Source of the DNA: Brevibacillus sp. DP1.3A
GTDB lineage: Bacteria; Bacillota; Bacilli; Brevibacillales; Brevibacillaceae
Assembly: GCF_013284245.2 (NCBI RefSeq)
Contig: NZ_CP085876.1
Span: forward strand, 2,711,001 to 2,775,000
Length of the DNA stretch: 64,000 nucleotides
Direction: 5' to 3'
Part shown: one piece after another, positions 7,892 through 16,615 of the stretch
How the letters are laid out: the number at the start of each line of letters is the position of its first letter
Numbering within the stretch: the stretch's first letter is position 1
Program-made: the position numbers and the translations under genes
The notes under the pieces: model-generated
Database searches by the model: none
What the model saw: only the letters and a program-made list of their open reading frames with translations
Told to the model about the DNA's origin: nothing

Positions 7892-8806
7892 TTACTGGGA
7901 CTGCAAAAAGCCGAGGATGGCATCAAGGGAGGCTCGTTTCATTGGAGCAGATACGGATGAGAATAAATCTCCGAATGTTTCCAGTCGTTTGGGCACTGTA
8001 TAAACGGTGAAGTCTGTGGGATGAGAATGAGGAACCTCCTCCCACAGGAGTGGTGTTGATACGGTTGCCTGTTCTTTTGCACGGGTTGAATAAGGGGCTG
8101 GTAATGTTTTCCCCCGCCAGTGTTGCAAATAGTCAATGTACAGCTTATCTCCCCGATTCTTCACTAGTCGCTCGATGGTTAAAAGTGAGGGATGCTTGCT
8201 GACTAAATAGGATGCGATGAAATGTCCGACCAGGCGTGTCTGTTCAAAGGTATAGCGGAGTTCAATCGGAACGTATATTTGCAAGCCACTGGAACCAGAT
8301 GTTTTGACCCATGAAGGCAGCTGTAATTCATCGAGCAGCTGTTTCAACAAGAGGGCAGACTCTATCACAACAGCAAAATCGTCTGTAGAAGGGTCAAGGT
8401 CAAATACGAGCTCTGTCGGAGTCTCATCCTTGGCGAGGTGAAAGGAGACGTGCCACTCCAATGCTGCTTGATTTGCCATCCACACGAGTGTCGCCCGATC
8501 ATTGCACAGTACGTAACGAACATTTTCCCACGTATGCGTTTGTATCCAGTCAGGCGCATAGTCAGGGGCGTTTTTTTGATAGAAGTGCTTGTCGCCAACT
8601 CCGTGAGGGTAGCGAATGACGGTTAACAGCCGATCCTTGCTATACCGCAGAAGTGGGGCTGCGACAATCAGCAAATAGCGCAAGTAATCTAGCTTGGTTA
8701 CCTTGGCCTGTGGCCATAGAGGCTTGTCAGGATTTGTAATGGACAATATGTGATTGTCAATCGTCAGCTCGTACTCTTTTGTTGCAGGACGCAATAATGT
8801 TTTCAC
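7892..8806 (-). CDS. Stand-alone LigD-type polymerase domain (archaeo-eukaryotic primase fold, NHEJ)
   Basis: This primase-fold polymerase fills gaps and adds nucleotides at DNA double-strand breaks during non-homologous end joining. The metal-binding motif FDLDPS lies near residue 135, and SSGLQIYVPI and the KNRGDKLYIDYLQ segment are typical of LigD polymerase domains. At 304 aa it has no ligase or phosphoesterase domain. In B. subtilis the polymerase is fused to the ligase in LigD (YkoU); here the ligase is a separate gene at 17079-18014 and ku is at 22162-23115. The start is GTG at 8806 with a weak site, and a TTG at 8794 behind AAGGTGA is an alternative. Confidence 0.9.
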   Translation of the reverse strand: MKTLLRPATKEYELTIDNHILSITNPDKPLWPQAKVTKLDYLRYLLIVAAPLLRYSKDRLLTVIRYPHGVGDKHFYQKNAPDYAPDWIQTHTWENVRYVLCNDRATLVWMANQAALEWHVSFHLAKDETPTELVFDLDPSTDDFAVVIESALLLKQLLDELQLPSWVKTSGSSGLQIYVPIELRYTFEQTRLVGHFIASYLVSKHPSLLTIERLVKNRGDKLYIDYLQHWRGKTLPAPYSTRAKEQATVSTPLLWEEVPHSHPTDFTVYTVPKRLETFGDLFSSVSAPMKRASLDAILGFLQSQ

Positions 8807-8819
8807 CTTCTTTTTAAAA

Positions 8820-8841
8820 GGTAGTAGGTGTTCCTACTATC
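8820..8841. repeat. Inverted repeat between ligD-pol and the ger operon
   Basis: GGTAGTAGG and CCTACTATC flank a four-base centre in the divergent intergenic region, just upstream of the polymerase start. It could be an operator or a leader hairpin; no T run follows on either strand. Confidence 0.4.
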
Positions 8842-8880
8842 TCCCATCCGTGTTTCTCTATGTAAAAGGAAAACCACTTT

Positions 8881-8910
8881 GCATATATTTCCTGCCAATC
8901 AACCATAATA
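8881..8910 (+). promoter_or_regulatory. Sigma-G-type promoter of the germinant receptor operon
   Basis: GCATA at 8881-8885 and CATAATA at 8904-8910 are separated by 18 nt and match the forespore sigma-G consensus. The gerA start codon is 30 nt downstream. GerA-family operons are known members of the sigma-G regulon. Confidence 0.7.
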
Positions 8911-8939
8911 CGGGTAGCTTTCCAGTGGTTGGTGATGAA

Positions 8940-10544
8940 ATGGAATTCAAGAAGAAAGATAAAATGCAAGAACTGATTGAGACAATGAATGCCTGTAGCT
9001 TAATCGAGCTGGAGGGTATACCGATTTCGCCTCAATTGGAACAGAACATTGATCTTTTGAAAAAAATGTTCGCTGATTGCTCTGATTTTGTCATACGAGA
9101 ATTCCGTCAAAAAAACAGTGTCCGTGGGATTGCTGTCTTCGTTGATGGGCTAATTGATACGAAAGAGGTCAATTCTGCACTGAAATCGCTAATGGTGCTT
9201 GAAGACGGCGATGAAGATATAAAAGTGATTGAAGAGTCACTTTTGCCCGTTTCCCAGATGGGAAGAGTAGACGATTATAAAAAGCTGCTACAAGCTGTGC
9301 TTTCAGGTGATACAGGCATTCTTGTTGAGGGAAATACAGAAGCGCTCACGCTCGGCATTCGTGGAGCAGAAAAACGCTCCGTTAACGAACCAGAAGGAGA
9401 AGCGGTCGTACGTGGGCCGCGTGAAGGCTTTATCGAAAATATTCGCACGAACACGTCGATGCTGCGGCGCAAATTGCGAACACCTCGTTTGAAAATGAAG
9501 TCCTTGGTAGTTGGACGTGAGACGAACACCAATCTGGTGGTTGCCTTTCTTGATGGGATTGCTGATCCAGAGATCGTACAGGAGGTCACTGGTCGAATCA
9601 GCAAGATCAATATGGATGCTGTGCTGGAAAGTGGATATATCGAAGAGATGATCCAGGATAACACGTACTCGCCTTTCCCTCAGGTTATGTATTCCGAGCG
9701 CCCAGACACGGTTGCAGCGGCATTGCTGGAGGGACGTGTCGCGATATTTGTGGATGGGACACCGATGGTTTTGATCGTGCCTGTTACGTTTTGGATGATG
9801 ATGCAGGCCAGCGAGGATTATTACGAGCGATTTCAAATGGCTACCCTAGTTCGACTGCTGCGTTACGTATTTCTCATCATTTCGCTCATTACCCCTGCTT
9901 TATATGTGGCCATTACGACTTATCACCAACAGATGCTACCGACCACGCTCCTTTTAAGTATTGCGGCTGCGCGCGAGTCCATTCCTTTTCCTGCTATTGT
10001 GGAGGCTTTTATCATGGAAATTTCTTTTGAAGCCTTGCGAGAAGCGGGGATTCGTCTCCCGAAAACGGTCGGACAAGCCGTCAGTATTTTAGGTGCGCTG
10101 GTCGTTGGTCAGGCAGCGGTGCAGGCAGGGATTGTTTCTGCCCCCATGGTTATCGTCGTATCGCTCACAGGGATTGCCTCATTTACCATCCCGCATTTTA
10201 ATGCATCGATTTCATTGCGAATGCTGCGTTTTCCGATCATGATTGCGGCTTCGATCCTCGGCATCTATGGAATGCTAGTAGCGTTATTACTCATCCTCGG
10301 TCATATGGCCAACCTGCGCTCTTTTGGTGTCCCTTATTTATCGCCGCTAGGACCGATGTCGATCGGCGATCTAAAAGACGTACTAATGAGGGCTCCGTGG
10401 TCGATGATGGAAAAACGCCCAAGCTTTTTGGGAGTTCAAAATGCAAGGCGTATGAGCGATGGTTTTGCTAATTCTATTCAGCAAAGAGGAGGGCAATCAG
10501 GAGTGACAGGCAACCGTCATCCAAATGAGGAGGGACAATCGTGA
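8940..10544 (+). CDS. Spore germination protein, GerA family (A subunit of a germinant receptor)
   Basis: This is the A subunit of a GerA-type nutrient receptor in the spore inner membrane. The 534-aa protein has a soluble N-terminal region of about 280 residues (including RGIAVFVDGLID and a VEGNTEALTLGIRG segment), then the family's membrane domain with several helices and the conserved EAFIMEISFEALREAGIRLP. A soluble C-terminal tail ends in NEEGQS. The start MEFKKKDKMQEL is chosen over an upstream in-frame codon because the sigma-G-like promoter lies between them. It is the first gene of a tightly packed operon; the next start overlaps its stop. The germinant cannot be predicted. Confidence 0.93.
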   Translation: MEFKKKDKMQELIETMNACSLIELEGIPISPQLEQNIDLLKKMFADCSDFVIREFRQKNSVRGIAVFVDGLIDTKEVNSALKSLMVLEDGDEDIKVIEESLLPVSQMGRVDDYKKLLQAVLSGDTGILVEGNTEALTLGIRGAEKRSVNEPEGEAVVRGPREGFIENIRTNTSMLRRKLRTPRLKMKSLVVGRETNTNLVVAFLDGIADPEIVQEVTGRISKINMDAVLESGYIEEMIQDNTYSPFPQVMYSERPDTVAAALLEGRVAIFVDGTPMVLIVPVTFWMMMQASEDYYERFQMATLVRLLRYVFLIISLITPALYVAITTYHQQMLPTTLLLSIAAARESIPFPAIVEAFIMEISFEALREAGIRLPKTVGQAVSILGALVVGQAAVQAGIVSAPMVIVVSLTGIASFTIPHFNASISLRMLRFPIMIAASILGIYGMLVALLLILGHMANLRSFGVPYLSPLGPMSIGDLKDVLMRAPWSMMEKRPSFLGVQNARRMSDGFANSIQQRGGQSGVTGNRHPNEEGQS

Positions 10545-11707
10545 AGGCTGTGACCCGCATATTGGTGGTGTCGCTCTGTATGTTCCTAGTATCTGGATGT
10601 TGGGATCGCCGTGAAGTAAATGATATGGCCATCGTCATTGCAATGGCGATGGATAAGGAACCAGACGGCAGGTATCGGTTATCCATTCAGGTCCCCCTGG
10701 TCAGTAGCCTAGGCGCCCAGTCCGGAGGTGGTGGTGGGACGAGTGGTGATAAGAGTTATTACGTTGATTCCGCAGTAGGCAGGACAATTCGGGAAGCGAA
10801 TGGATTGATCCAAGCAAGAATGTCTCGAGAAATTTACTACTCCCATCACCGGATGATCGTCATAGGCGAAGAACTGGCGAAGGACGGAATGTCGGATGTG
10901 CTGGATATTGTGTCGCGCTTTCCGGAAAACAGACTGACAGCTTACATTGTCATGACAAAAGGCAAAGGAATCGAATTACTAACCGCACAGCCGCAATTTG
11001 AACGTTTTTCGGGAGAAGCGATGCGTGAGTTGGTCAAGATGGGGGGCATTACGGTAACGTTGAAGGATGTAGCCCAGATGCTCGGTACACCAGGGGTTGA
11101 TGCCATTTTACCCGTTCTGGCAGCAGTGGATTCCCATCCGAAAGGAAAGTCAAAAGAAATAGAGGCGACGGGGGTAGGCTTATTTCGACAGGACAAGCTC
11201 GTATCCATCGCGAAGCCCAAAGAACTGCTCGGCTTGCGATTGTTCCAACGCGATTTTACTCCGTTTTCTGTTGTGGAGTCCCTTAACAAGCACGAACGGC
11301 TTACGATAACTCTTTCGAAAGGAAGGGCGAGTATCAAGCCTGTGATCAGGAAAGGCCACATTCATTTCAAAATTGATCTCTACGCTTCTGCTGTGGTGGT
11401 GGAGAATCTGTCAACCCTCGATCTCGAGGAAGAGAAAAATATTAGAATGCTGCAAACAAAGCTCGTCGAGCAAATCAATAGCGGTGTGAATCATATGATG
11501 AAAACGATCCAACAGAAACAATCAGACTTCATTGGGTTAGGAATCGCATTGTCGAGGAATTATCCGCGAGAGTGGCGAGACCGATATCGGAACAGGTGGA
11601 ATAAGGAGCTTCCGAAAATCACATATGAAATCCGATCCAAAGTGCACATGGCCAATTTCGGACAGACAACGAAAAATATAACCCAAGGTGAAGATGATCA
11701 TGAATAG
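10541..11707 (+). CDS. Spore germination lipoprotein, Ger(x)C family (C subunit)
   Basis: This lipid-anchored outer-leaflet subunit of the germinant receptor has a signal peptide with lipobox LVSGC, placing the acylated cysteine near residue 20, followed by WDRREVND, the almost invariant start of mature GerC proteins. Length 388 aa is standard for the three-domain C subunit. Translation starts at GTG 10541, overlapping the gerA stop by 4 nt, with GGAGGGAC upstream. Lipidation needs the lgt product encoded at 7021-7818. Confidence 0.93.
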   Translation: MKAVTRILVVSLCMFLVSGCWDRREVNDMAIVIAMAMDKEPDGRYRLSIQVPLVSSLGAQSGGGGGTSGDKSYYVDSAVGRTIREANGLIQARMSREIYYSHHRMIVIGEELAKDGMSDVLDIVSRFPENRLTAYIVMTKGKGIELLTAQPQFERFSGEAMRELVKMGGITVTLKDVAQMLGTPGVDAILPVLAAVDSHPKGKSKEIEATGVGLFRQDKLVSIAKPKELLGLRLFQRDFTPFSVVESLNKHERLTITLSKGRASIKPVIRKGHIHFKIDLYASAVVVENLSTLDLEEEKNIRMLQTKLVEQINSGVNHMMKTIQQKQSDFIGLGIALSRNYPREWRDRYRNRWNKELPKITYEIRSKVHMANFGQTTKNITQGEDDHE

Positions 11708-11936
11708 AATATTTTTGATCTTTTTTATCTCTATGTTGGTACTTTCGTTTGGAGAATTCATCATGAAGCGAAAAGCAATGGACGGGAGACAGCAGCGAGT
11801 CATTGCTATTTTCTACGTTTTAACCATTCTTTGTCTGATTGCTTTGCAATTCCAGTATTATCAAGTGTTACCCACGAGTAATTTGATGAACTTTCTATCT
11901 CCTCATGTGAAGTGGTGGGTGGATCAGTTCGTATAA
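11700..11936 (+). CDS. Small two-helix membrane protein of the ger operon (putative D subunit)
   Basis: This 78-aa protein has two hydrophobic segments (about residues 3-21 and 36-53) and lies between the C and B subunit genes, overlapping gerC by 8 nt. Some GerA-type operons encode a short two-helix D subunit that modulates the receptor, and B. subtilis yfkS occupies the same place in yfkQRST; position and topology make this the likely identity. ATG at 11700 has AGGTGA about 9 nt upstream; GTG 11688 and ATG 11694 are in-frame alternatives. Confidence 0.7.
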   Translation: MNRIFLIFFISMLVLSFGEFIMKRKAMDGRQQRVIAIFYVLTILCLIALQFQYYQVLPTSNLMNFLSPHVKWWVDQFV

Positions 11937-11948
11937 GGAGGCCCAAGT

Positions 11949-13307
11949 ATGATTCACAAGCAAGTTGTCAATCATCGACAAATTGCCTGGCTGGTCGGTA
12001 GTGTCTTGATGACAGGAATGATGATCAGTTTCTTGCGGTCTGTCGTTCATGTAGCAAGGATGGATGCTTGGTTCTCTCAAATTTTACCCATCTTTTATGC
12101 GCTTTTTATCGCCTACGTTTTGAGTGGGCTGGTTGAAGCATACCCCGGGAAAAATATCTTTGAAATCTTGTTTATCATTGGTGGGAAGTGGATTGGTGGA
12201 GCTATCAATCTACTCATTTTGTTTTACATTTGGATCATCCTGGCGATCGATATTAAAGGGGCTGCTGATTTTTTACATATCTCCTTATTGCCAACCACGC
12301 CATTGGAGGTCATCTTACTCGTCTTCGTCTTACTGATGATGTACTATGGCAAAACGAGTCTTGAGGTGGCGGCACGGGTAAATGAGTTTTATTTTCCTCT
12401 TTATTTCATCATGTGCATTTCGCTCTATTTCCTGCTGGTTAATGAATACAACGTTGAGCGATTGGAACCAATCTTGACCACTAGCTTGGATCGAATCGTG
12501 GTCAGCAACTTTTTACCAGTGGGTGTATATGGTGATATTTTTCTCATTGGGGCATTCTTACATGCCATTGTAGAGCCGCGACTATTTTTTGCTGCGATGA
12601 AGCACGGGGTCATCATTGTTGGCTTTGGGACGACGATTATGTTGCTCGTCTTGCTCGGGGTGATGGGTTTCATGATCGCCAGTCGACTGAATTTCCCTAT
12701 CTATATTCTCGTCCAGCAAATCCACGTCACAGATTTTTTGGACAGGGTCGAAATGATCCTCTTTAGTGTTTGGTTCCCCGCTTTCACAATCAAAGTCATT
12801 GTCGCTTACTTGGCATTTTTAGTGGGGGTGGGATCATTTGGGGGACAGCGGCATTACAATACATTCAATGCTCCGTGTGGATGGTTTATCGTTGTATCGT
12901 CCATATTTGCGTTTCCAAATGTAGCGCATATCGATCAATTTATTAGTTATAGCTTGCCGTTGATCGTGCTCGTCTTTCAATTCCCGTTGGCGATCTTTTT
13001 GCTCATTCACGTAAGGAGAAAGAACAAAGGAAGAGAGCAAAGCCTCATACCCGAAGGAACGAAGCTTTATCGATTTTACCGGTCGATGGTGTGGATCACG
13101 ACAGTCTGTTTGAGTGGATGTGTGATCGTGATTTTGATTGGGGACTTTTTTAAGGACAAATCAGCAGTCGGAGGGGTTGCGACAGCTATTGTGTTTATTG
13201 CCCTCTTACTGATAGCGCTGTTGACGAGCTACGGGGAGATGCAGGCTCTTAATCATGGAAAACAAAAGCTGGGGAGGGCAAAACAGGCTGGATCGTTTCG
13301 ACAATGA
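11949..13307 (+). CDS. Spore germination permease-like protein, GerB family (B subunit)
   Basis: This amino-acid/polyamine/organocation (APC) superfamily protein is the membrane B subunit thought to bind the germinant. It has 452 residues, longer than the usual 360-380, with about ten hydrophobic segments. The extra length is a C-terminal extension containing two more hydrophobic stretches (about residues 375-430). AAGGAGG lies 6 nt before the ATG, 12 nt after the small gene. A terminator at 13375-13425 ends the operon. Confidence 0.9.
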   Translation: MIHKQVVNHRQIAWLVGSVLMTGMMISFLRSVVHVARMDAWFSQILPIFYALFIAYVLSGLVEAYPGKNIFEILFIIGGKWIGGAINLLILFYIWIILAIDIKGAADFLHISLLPTTPLEVILLVFVLLMMYYGKTSLEVAARVNEFYFPLYFIMCISLYFLLVNEYNVERLEPILTTSLDRIVVSNFLPVGVYGDIFLIGAFLHAIVEPRLFFAAMKHGVIIVGFGTTIMLLVLLGVMGFMIASRLNFPIYILVQQIHVTDFLDRVEMILFSVWFPAFTIKVIVAYLAFLVGVGSFGGQRHYNTFNAPCGWFIVVSSIFAFPNVAHIDQFISYSLPLIVLVFQFPLAIFLLIHVRRKNKGREQSLIPEGTKLYRFYRSMVWITTVCLSGCVIVILIGDFFKDKSAVGGVATAIVFIALLLIALLTSYGEMQALNHGKQKLGRAKQAGSFRQ

Positions 13308-13374
13308 GATCGAAAGTAGAGGGGGTGTGCCTACGAATTTCCAAGTCAAAGCTACCATTCATACATCGTTAAAT

Positions 13375-13425
13375 AAAGGCAGTGACAGTAAAGACTTTTT
13401 AGTCTTTGACTCAGCTGCCTTTTTG
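13375..13425 (+). terminator. Terminator of the ger operon
   Basis: AAAGGCAG pairs with CTGCCTTT, enclosing a second perfect stem (AAAGAC with GTCTTT), and is followed by a T run. Confidence 0.8.
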
Positions 13426-13482
13426 TAATGGATGAGAACCATATACCTTGATTTTTCAACGAAATATGTGACTAAGGTATGG

Positions 13483-13842
13483 TCATCCAATAATATCATC
13501 CTGATTTTTAACGGAAACTTCACCATTCGGATACCGATGCTTTAGATAGTCTCCGCCCCATTTACATAGTACTTGTAAGACTTCTTTTAATGATTCCCCA
13601 TATTCGGTCAGGGCGTATTCAACTCTTGGCGGTACTTGATCGTATGTTTTTCGGGTGATCAAGCCATCTCTTTCAAGCTCTTTTAATTGTACCGTGAGCA
13701 TTTTTTGTGAAATCCCCGTTACTAATCGTTTTAATTCCCCTGTTCGGATCGGTCCCCTGGTTAAGTGATATAAAATATGAGCCTTCCACTTTCCACCAAT
13801 CACTTCTAAAACGACTTCCAGCCTGTTGTTGTACTGTTTCAT
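13483..13842 (-). CDS. HxlR-family winged-helix transcriptional regulator
   Basis: This 119-aa MarR-like winged-helix protein belongs to the HxlR family (IGGKWKAHILYHLTRGPIRTGELKR near residue 15; ISQKMLTVQLKELERDGLI near residue 43; PPRVEYALTEYG wing). HxlR proteins often control a divergent detoxification or redox gene in response to electrophiles or quinones. Here a nitroreductase gene is divergent, 210 nt away, and three tandem repeats lie between (13870-13927). AAAGGAG precedes the ATG. It has only one cysteine, in VLCKWG, so one-cysteine sensing is possible. Confidence 0.92.
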   Translation of the reverse strand: MKQYNNRLEVVLEVIGGKWKAHILYHLTRGPIRTGELKRLVTGISQKMLTVQLKELERDGLITRKTYDQVPPRVEYALTEYGESLKEVLQVLCKWGGDYLKHRYPNGEVSVKNQDDIIG

Positions 13843-13869
13843 TTTCTTTAACTCCTTTAAAAATATACA

Positions 13870-13927
13870 GGTACGTTGACGTACCTATAGCACGTTGGCG
13901 TTCCTATAGTACGTAAAAGTGCGTACT
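13870..13927. promoter_or_regulatory. Three tandem 19-bp operator-like repeats upstream of hxlR
   Basis: Starting at 13871, 13890 and 13909, three copies of a GTACGTTGACGTACC-like element follow one another with an exact 19-bp period, the first two followed by TATAG. The first and third are also palindromic (AGGTACGT/ACGTACCT; GTACG/CGTAC). They lie between the divergent hxlR and nitroreductase genes and are the obvious candidates for the HxlR binding sites. Confidence 0.65.
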
Positions 13928-14052
13928 TTTCAATGTTTCCTATCCCTTGCATAATAGGGTTCGTTACCAAGTAATGCGGGATCGTGATAAGGACTGTAAC
14001 CATTATACCCATAGAAGTATCCTGCATAAAATATTTAGGAGGTACTGCTACT

Positions 14053-14697
14053 ATGAAAACTGCAAATCGCACAGCAAATTTTTATGACGTCATTCGAGAG
14101 CGTCGTTCTGTTCGGACTTTTGATCCTTCTTATACAATCTCAGAGGAAGAAATCAAAGAACTCATCGGAGAGGCGATTCTCGCTCCAAGTGGTACGAATC
14201 TGAATCCTTGGCGTTTTATGGTCTTTACAGAGAAAGCACTCAAGGAAAAACTGCTTCCTACGGCACTGGGACAACAACAAGTGGTTGATGCATCCGCGGT
14301 CATTGTCGTATTAGGAGATATGAACGCCTATACAGTAGAGAACGCGGAAAAAATCAATCAAAGAGCAGTGGAAGCCGGTTTCATGCCAGAAGAAGTGAAA
14401 AACAGAATTAACGAAAGTGTGAAAGGGTACTACGGTACGGTGAGTGAACAAGTATGGAGAGAATGGCAGCACCTTGATGGAGGACTTGTTGCGATGCAAT
14501 TGATGCTCGCGGCAAAGGCAAGAGGTTACGACACTGTGCCAATGCTTGGTTATAACACAGAAGAGTTCCGAAAAATCTTCGATGTTCCAGATAACTGGGT
14601 GAACGTTCTGATGATTCCTGTAGGGAAAGCTACACAACCAGGGTTCCCGACTGTACGCTTGAGTGTTGATGAAGTGACGTACTGGAATGGCAAGTAA
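14053..14697 (+). CDS. Nitroreductase family protein
   Basis: This FMN-dependent NAD(P)H oxidoreductase of the nitroreductase fold has 214 aa, with the FMN-binding start RERRSVRTFDPS, SGTNLNPWRFMVF and the C-terminal MLGYNTEEFRKIF / PVGKATQPG segments. Such enzymes reduce quinones, nitroaromatics or other electrophiles in the cytoplasm. ATG 14053 is set by AGGAGG 9 nt upstream. It is divergent from the HxlR regulator across a repeat array, which suggests direct regulation. The true substrate is unknown. Confidence 0.92.
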   Translation: MKTANRTANFYDVIRERRSVRTFDPSYTISEEEIKELIGEAILAPSGTNLNPWRFMVFTEKALKEKLLPTALGQQQVVDASAVIVVLGDMNAYTVENAEKINQRAVEAGFMPEEVKNRINESVKGYYGTVSEQVWREWQHLDGGLVAMQLMLAAKARGYDTVPMLGYNTEEFRKIFDVPDNWVNVLMIPVGKATQPGFPTVRLSVDEVTYWNGK

Positions 14698-14714
14698 TTG
14701 GTAGGATGGATGTT

Positions 14715-14748
14715 CCGCCACATATCATCACATGCTTGATCATGTGGC
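14715..14748. other. Perfect-arm hairpin after the nitroreductase gene
   Basis: CGCCACAT and ATGTGGCG (with an inner CATG-rich stem) form a strong hairpin without a T run. It may be a factor-assisted terminator or a processing site. Confidence 0.45.
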
Positions 14749-14857
14749 GTCTTCCCTGAAAACATGCATTTTCGATAGATCTTGTATCTGTCGCCTCTCT
14801 ATAAAACAAAATCACAGATATTAAATATCCTTATTCACGACGAAAGAAGGTCTAACT

Positions 14858-15850
14858 ATGAAACTAAGTGTTTTGGATCAAACACCTACATCTAACGGTC
14901 AAACTTCAGCGCAAACCTTTCAAAATACCATTGAGCTGGCGAAGCTTGTGGATGATATGGGGTATAACAGAATTTGGTACTCAGAGCATCATGGGGCTAC
15001 AAACTTGGCAAGCGCCTCTCCTGAGATCATGATTGCACACATTGCATCTGTAACAAACAACATTCGTGTTGGCTCCGGTGGAATTATGCTGATGCATTAT
15101 TCTCCATTAAAAATGGCCGAAGTTTTTAAAACGTTATCAACGCTGTATCCTAATCGAATTGATTTTGGTGTCGGTCGTGCTCCAGGGGGAGATCGGTTCT
15201 CCACGCTTGCCCTGCATGAAGGAAGACAACCGAATCTGCTTAACCAGTACGATAAGCTGATGGAAACCATGATGTTTATGACAGATACGATGCCTGAAGA
15301 TCATGTGTACAGCCGCACATTGGCAGCACCAGTAGACGCTCCACTTCCTGAGGTTTGGCTACTAGGATCAAGTGGAAGCAGCGCTGCACAGGCAGGAAGA
15401 TTCGGTATCGGGTATTCATTTGCCCAGTTCATCAGTGGACAATTAGAGTCTCCAATGCTCGAAGCGTATCGCACGAACTTCACACCCTCAGAGTTTATGC
15501 CTGCTCCCAAAATCAATGTTGGCTATTTTGTGATGGCGGCGGAAACAACGGAGGAAGCTGAATATCACGCAGCGAGCCTGGATCTGAATTTGCTGTTTCT
15601 GGATAAAGGCATGCCGTTTCAAATCTTCACACCAGAAGAAGCATTGAATTATTCCTATACCGAAATGGACAAAATGCAGATCGAACACAACCGCAATCGT
15701 TTCCTGGTGGGAAGTGCAAAAGATGTTGCTGATACACTACGTGAGCACGATGAAAAATACGGGATCACGGAAGCCGTACTTGGAACAATCAGTCATAGCC
15801 ATGAGGCGAGACTACAGTCTTACCGTTTGCTTGCAAAGGAACTTCTATAA
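14858..15850 (+). CDS. Luciferase-like flavin-dependent oxidoreductase (LLM family, MsnO8-type)
   Basis: This TIM-barrel FMN-dependent monooxygenase/oxidoreductase is 330 aa. Family features include LSVLDQTP at the N-terminus, GYNRIWYSEHHG (about 36-47), VGSGGIMLMHYSPLKMAE and DFGVGRAPGG. It is a cytoplasmic enzyme whose substrate cannot be deduced. GAAGGTC precedes the ATG. It is followed 17 nt later by the DUF896 gene and then the Rrf2 gene, forming a small operon. Confidence 0.9.
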   Translation: MKLSVLDQTPTSNGQTSAQTFQNTIELAKLVDDMGYNRIWYSEHHGATNLASASPEIMIAHIASVTNNIRVGSGGIMLMHYSPLKMAEVFKTLSTLYPNRIDFGVGRAPGGDRFSTLALHEGRQPNLLNQYDKLMETMMFMTDTMPEDHVYSRTLAAPVDAPLPEVWLLGSSGSSAAQAGRFGIGYSFAQFISGQLESPMLEAYRTNFTPSEFMPAPKINVGYFVMAAETTEEAEYHAASLDLNLLFLDKGMPFQIFTPEEALNYSYTEMDKMQIEHNRNRFLVGSAKDVADTLREHDEKYGITEAVLGTISHSHEARLQSYRLLAKELL

Positions 15851-15867
15851 ATAGAAAGGTGGAAAAA

Positions 15868-16113
15868 ATGATGATCCCATTTTTAGAACGAATGAATAGC
15901 TTATCGAAAAAACAACGCGAAGATGGTTTAACCAAAAAAGAAAAGGAAGAACAACAACAGCTTCGTCAAGAATATCTGCAAATTATCCGCGGGCAAGTTT
16001 TGCACACATTTTCAGGGCTAACGATCTTAGACCCGCTGGGTAATGATGTAACGCCCGAAAAATTGAAAATCGCCCAACAAAATCAGATGTTCAATACAGA
16101 GGATGAAGCATGA
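15868..16113 (+). CDS. DUF896 (YnzC/UPF0291) family protein
   Basis: This 81-aa helical-hairpin protein has the family signature: LSKKQREDGLTKKEKEEQQQLR followed by DPLGNDVTPEKLK. Members are small cytoplasmic proteins of unknown function, some of them LexA-controlled in Bacillus. AAAGGTGG sets the ATG at 15868; an upstream in-frame GTG lies inside this site. Its stop overlaps the start of the Rrf2 gene by 4 nt. Confidence 0.88.
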   Translation: MMIPFLERMNSLSKKQREDGLTKKEKEEQQQLRQEYLQIIRGQVLHTFSGLTILDPLGNDVTPEKLKIAQQNQMFNTEDEA

Positions 16114-16586
16114 ATATGAAGTCTGGCGTCGAACAGGCCGTTTATGCTCTTCTGGTGCTAACTCGACTACCTAGACAGGCGATGTTATCTGGTGAAGCTC
16201 TAAGTCAACAGCTCCACGTCTCTCCAACTTATTTGCAAAAGTTAATGAGAAAACTTGTACAGGCAGGGATTGTTCTGTCTGTGCCAGGTGCAAAAGGAGG
16301 CTTTCGACTGCAAGCTTCACCAGACGACATAACCATTTATGATGTGTACATGGCAGTAGAAGGTGTGAAATCTCTTTATCGTTCGACGGGTATCTTTGAA
16401 GGGATGCTACAGTTAAAGGATAACAACGCCTGCTTGTTATCTGATGTCATGGATGAAGCGGAGCGTGCTTGGCAGGCTGTATTAAAACGCCAATCTATCG
16501 CTTCTTTACACAGCGAACTAAACGAAACCTGCTCGGCTGATGATTTGACGAAGCTGGATTCTTGGTTAAAAAGCACGATTCGTTAA
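16110..16586 (+). CDS. Rrf2-family transcriptional regulator
   Basis: This 158-aa winged-helix regulator has the Rrf2 pattern: GEALSQQLHVSPTYLQKLMRKL recognition region (about 29-50) then VPGAKGGFRLQASPDDIT. The Rrf2 cluster-binding cysteines are not arranged in the usual CxxxxxxCxxxxxC form; cysteines occur only at CLL and CSA, so Fe-S sensing is doubtful. It is translationally coupled to the DUF896 gene (ATGA overlap), so it may control its own operon with the LLM enzyme. Confidence 0.88.
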   Translation: MNMKSGVEQAVYALLVLTRLPRQAMLSGEALSQQLHVSPTYLQKLMRKLVQAGIVLSVPGAKGGFRLQASPDDITIYDVYMAVEGVKSLYRSTGIFEGMLQLKDNNACLLSDVMDEAERAWQAVLKRQSIASLHSELNETCSADDLTKLDSWLKSTIR

Positions 16587-16615
16587 CTAGATAATTAATT
16601 AGATAAGGAGGAACG

